From assembly GCF_000517625.1 (NCBI RefSeq), contig NZ_CP007058.1, positions 108,664 through 172,663 on the forward strand: a stretch of DNA of 64,000 nt, written 5' to 3'. Source of the DNA: Halostagnicola larsenii XH-48 (GTDB lineage: Archaea; Halobacteriota; Halobacteria; Halobacteriales; Natrialbaceae). A program made the translations under genes and the position numbers. Under the pieces are notes generated by a model. That model did no database searches. It had not been told where the DNA came from and was given only the letters and a program-made list of their open reading frames with translations. Positions 61,556 through 64,000 of this stretch are shown here, in pieces; position 1 is the stretch's first letter, and every line of letters begins with the position of its first letter.

Positions 61556-62673
61556 CCGAGATTTCGATAGCCGACCCACAGCTTAGTGAGGCTGCGATGG
61601 ATCGCGTTCGATCGTTGCTTGAGGACGGCATGCTCGCGGACGGCCCCGAAGTGCGAGCCTTCGAATCGGAGTTCGCGGCGTTCTGTGGCGTCGATCACGG
61701 GGTGGCGACCGCCAACGGAACGACGGCGCTTCACGCCGCGCTCGAGGCGCTCGGCGTCGACCGCGGCGACGCCGTCATCACCTCGCCGTTCTCGTTCGTC
61801 GCCAGCGCGAACGCGATCAGACTCGCCGGCGGACGCCCGGTCTTCGCGGATATCGACCCGGAGACCTACACGCTGGATCCGGCGGCCGTCGAACGGATCG
61901 CACGGGAGCGCGACGACGTCGTCGGCATCCTTCCGGTCCACATCTACGGGCTGGCGGCGGACATGCATGCAATCGAAGACATCGCCGACGACCACGAGCT
62001 GTTCGTGCTTGAGGACGCGTGTCAGGCACACGGGGCGACGATCGACGACGAACGCGTCGGGAGTTTCGGCGACGCCGCATGCTTCTCGTTTTACCCGACC
62101 AAGAACATGACGACCGGGGAAGGCGGGATGGTCACGACCGACAGCGAAGCGCTTGCAAATCGGATCGCCGGCTACGTCAACCACGGTCGAACGCCCGACG
62201 GCGGTACGGGTGGCTACGACCATCACGAACTCGGGCACAACTATCGGATGACGAGCCTCGCCGCCACTATCGGCCGCGTTCAACTCGAGCGGCTCCCCGA
62301 ACGCAACGAGACGCGACGAGCGCACGCGGCGGCCTACGACGACCGCTTCGCCGAGTTGCCGGTCGAGACGCCAACGGTTCCCAGCGGCCACCGTCACGTC
62401 TACCACCAGTACACGATTCGGACGACCGATCGGGAGTCGCTCCGCGAGACGCTCGAGAACTACGGCGTCGGCTCGAAGGTGTACTATCCGACGCCGATTC
62501 ACCAACAACCGGCCTACGAGACGACGAGTACCGCGACGACTTCGCTCCCGCAAACCGAACGAGCCGCCGAGACCGTTCTTTCGCTTCCCGTGCACCCGAA
62601 TCTCACCCGCGACGACAGAGAGCGGGTCGTCGACGCAGTATCCACGCAGTTCCACTCACATGACAGCACGTAG
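61552..62673 (+). CDS. DegT/DnrJ/EryC1/StrS aminotransferase, WbpE-like
   Basis: The 373-residue PLP enzyme has the catalytic lysine K184 in SFYPTKNMTTGEGG, the ANGTTALHAAL region that holds the cofactor phosphate, and LEDACQAHGA. It transfers an amino group from glutamate to a keto-sugar nucleotide, as WbpE does on UDP-3-keto-GlcNAcA. It starts inside the stop of the acetyltransferase (ATGA) and overlaps the next gene by 14 bases. The tight packing shows one operon. Confidence 0.93.
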   Translation: MTEISIADPQLSEAAMDRVRSLLEDGMLADGPEVRAFESEFAAFCGVDHGVATANGTTALHAALEALGVDRGDAVITSPFSFVASANAIRLAGGRPVFADIDPETYTLDPAAVERIARERDDVVGILPVHIYGLAADMHAIEDIADDHELFVLEDACQAHGATIDDERVGSFGDAACFSFYPTKNMTTGEGGMVTTDSEALANRIAGYVNHGRTPDGGTGGYDHHELGHNYRMTSLAATIGRVQLERLPERNETRRAHAAAYDDRFAELPVETPTVPSGHRHVYHQYTIRTTDRESLRETLENYGVGSKVYYPTPIHQQPAYETTSTATTSLPQTERAAETVLSLPVHPNLTRDDRERVVDAVSTQFHSHDST

Positions 62674-63655
62674 CCCTTCGAAGACCGACTCGACGCCGAT
62701 ACGCGTGGGCGTTATCGGGGTCGGCGCAATGGGAGAGAATCACGCGCGAGTGTACAGCGAACTTAGCCACGTCGAACTGGTCGCCGTAACCGATCTCGAC
62801 GCGGCGAGCGCTCAGGCCACCGCGACGCAGTTCGAAACCGAGGCGGTACCGCTTGAGAAAGCCCTCGAACGCTGTGACGTCGTCAGCGTCGCCGTTCCAA
62901 CGCCTGCCCACTTCGAGACCGTCTCCGCGTGTCTGGAAGCCGGCGTCCACGTCCTCGTCGAGAAGCCGATCGCGAAGTCGATCGACGAAGCAGAAACGCT
63001 CGCCCGGATCGCCCGTGAACGGGAGCTCGTCTTGCAGGTTGGTCACATCGAGCGGTTCAATCCGGCCGTTCAGGGTGTGCTGGACCTCGTCGAAGACCTC
63101 GAGGTGATCGCGGTCGACGCCAAACGCCTCGGACCGCCGGTCGAGCGATCCGGGCTTGACGGCGTGACCTACGACCTGATGGTCCACGACATCGACGTGC
63201 TCAACGCGATTCTCGAGGGGACGCCGGAACCGCTCACGGCCGCGAGCGCCGCCGACGGGCAGTACGCGAGCGCGACGATAGCCTACGGCGACGTCGTCGC
63301 TTCACTCACGGCCAGCCGGGTGACCCAGAAGAAGATTCGAAAACTCACCGTGACCGCCCGCGAGTGTCTCGTCGAGGTCGATTACCTCGAGCAGTCGATA
63401 CTGATTCACCGAGACTCCTACCCCGCGTACGTCACCGATAACGGCCAGAACCGGTATCGCCACGAGAGCGTCATCGAACGCCCTCGAATCGACAACGGCG
63501 AACCGCTCCGTCACGAACTCGAGTCGTTTCTCGAGGCCGTCCGGAACGGAACTGAACCGCAAGTGACCGCCGAGGACGGGATCAGGGCGGTCGAAACCAT
63601 CCAGCAACTGGATCGGCTGGCCGAACAGACCCCAACGGAGGGACCGACACAGTGA
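62660..63655 (+). CDS. Gfo/Idh/MocA-type NAD(P) oxidoreductase, WbpB-like
   Basis: The 331-residue protein has the NAD-binding motif VGVIGVGAMGENHARVY, the conserved EKPIAKS segment and GHIERFNPAV. It belongs to the Gfo/Idh/MocA family, and WbpB-type members oxidise C3 of UDP-GlcNAc uronate. The start overlaps the aminotransferase end by 14 bases. In the Wbp pathway it supplies the ketone substrate of the aminotransferase, with 2-oxoglutarate-coupled NAD recycling. Confidence 0.92.
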   Translation: MTARSPSKTDSTPIRVGVIGVGAMGENHARVYSELSHVELVAVTDLDAASAQATATQFETEAVPLEKALERCDVVSVAVPTPAHFETVSACLEAGVHVLVEKPIAKSIDEAETLARIARERELVLQVGHIERFNPAVQGVLDLVEDLEVIAVDAKRLGPPVERSGLDGVTYDLMVHDIDVLNAILEGTPEPLTAASAADGQYASATIAYGDVVASLTASRVTQKKIRKLTVTARECLVEVDYLEQSILIHRDSYPAYVTDNGQNRYRHESVIERPRIDNGEPLRHELESFLEAVRNGTEPQVTAEDGIRAVETIQQLDRLAEQTPTEGPTQ

Positions 63656-64000
63656 GCGACCGCTCGAACGCGCGCGGGCCGGCGAGCGCGGCCGATGAAC
63701 GACCGAAAGGCCTCTACGGATCGTCGGCACCAAAATCGGCCCAGCGCCGGGCGCTTACGGGCGGCGACCTCCCGGTCGCCGTCTACGGTCTCGGAAAGAT
63801 GGGATTGCCGCTCGCGACGGTCTACGCCGAGACGACGACGAACGTGATCGGCGTCGACGTTGATCCGGCCGTCGTCGAAGCCGTCTCGAGCGGCAGGTGT
63901 CACGTCCGCGGTGAGCCCGGACTCGCCGAGGGGGTCCAGTCTGCAGTCGATGCCGACTGGCTCGAGGCGACGACCAACGGTTCGCACGCGGCTTCACGGG
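63652..64000 (+). CDS. Nucleotide-sugar dehydrogenase, WbpA/WecC-like, cut by window edge
   Basis: From a GTG at 63652, overlapping the previous stop by four bases, the frame stays open to the window end (116 residues). After an N-terminal extension of about 40 residues comes VAVYGLGKMGLPLATVYAE, the NAD-binding motif of UDP-glucose/UDP-GlcNAc/UDP-ManNAc 6-dehydrogenases, and then VIGVDVDPAVVEAV. This would supply the uronic acid in the Wbp-like route. The catalytic domain lies beyond the window. Confidence 0.88.
   Translation, partial: MSDRSNARGPASAADERPKGLYGSSAPKSAQRRALTGGDLPVAVYGLGKMGLPLATVYAETTTNVIGVDVDPAVVEAVSSGRCHVRGEPGLAEGVQSAVDADWLEATTNGSHAASR

Noticed and set aside
61255..62655. Open frame on the minus strand opposite the aminotransferase
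   Set aside because: Arg/Val/Asp-rich antisense product without motifs. The aminotransferase has its catalytic lysine and operon overlaps.

Overview
The window is a piece of haloarchaeal chromosome, most likely from the Natrialbales. The proteins are strongly acidic, the coding GC is high, and start codons lie about 25-40 bases downstream of TATA-like boxes with little or no leader. Several gene families are typical of haloarchaea: a GHMP-type shikimate kinase, a CDC48-type double AAA ATPase, archaetidylserine decarboxylase, the RPA/RPA-associated-protein/phosphoesterase operon, a SpoIIM-like membrane protein, Lhr helicase, DUF7344-like winged-helix membrane proteins and small zinc-finger proteins. 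I see no rRNA, tRNA, CRISPR array or intact insertion sequence.

Layout. 1-5.7 kb: a left-edge exported-protein fragment, a FilR1-like regulator, small membrane proteins, a nickel/cobalt transporter divergent from a NikR regulator, and a VapBC toxin-antitoxin pair with a perfect palindrome in its promoter. 5.8-17.3 kb: mostly housekeeping, with chorismate mutase/shikimate kinase, small conserved haloarchaeal proteins, the AAA ATPase, archaetidylserine decarboxylase, a sugar O-acetyltransferase, a Kef-type antiporter with two UspA domains and several tiny membrane proteins. 17.5-25 kb: a metal/sulfur/thiol block holding a wHTH regulator, a Tat lipoprotein multicopper oxidase, a rhodanese-metallo-beta-lactamase fusion, a ZIP transporter, a disulfide reductase with a polyhistidine tail and a methyltransferase. 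25-32.2 kb: a receiver-PAS-histidine kinase, a SpoIIM-like protein, a PQQ-repeat lipoprotein and a covalent-flavin oxidase. 32.2-41 kb: DNA maintenance, with Lhr helicase, an XRE/DUF2178 pair with a repeat operator, and rpa1-rpap1-rpe. 41-48.2 kb: gamma-glutamyltransferase, then a sugar-acid catabolic group (SMP-30 lactonase, uronate-dehydrogenase-like SDR, UxuA mannonate dehydratase, TIM-barrel isomerase). 48.8-52 kb: a dihydroorotase/allantoinase-type amidohydrolase, a UDP-sugar epimerase and a membrane protein.

52.3-60.6 kb is an accessory-looking surface and regulation region. It has a small lipoprotein, a membrane-anchored wHTH, a 629-residue acidic repetitive secreted protein, two DUF7344-like wHTH-membrane proteins, a zinc-ribbon miniprotein, two soluble wHTH regulators and a DUF1616 membrane protein. 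From 60.98 kb to the right edge runs a tightly overlapping nucleotide-sugar operon (acetyltransferase, aminotransferase, Gfo/Idh/MocA dehydrogenase, nucleotide-sugar dehydrogenase). Its enzyme set matches the WbpD/E/B/A route to diacetamido-uronic acids used in surface glycans.

The observation I would follow first is a pair of homologous structured elements at 3377-3455 and 59625-59696. Each has an outer stem with the same T-T mismatch enclosing two hairpins. The stems differ in sequence by compensatory changes, and both lie between convergent genes with no transposase nearby. They may be orphan IS200/IS605- or PATE-type ends, or a structured 3'-end element.
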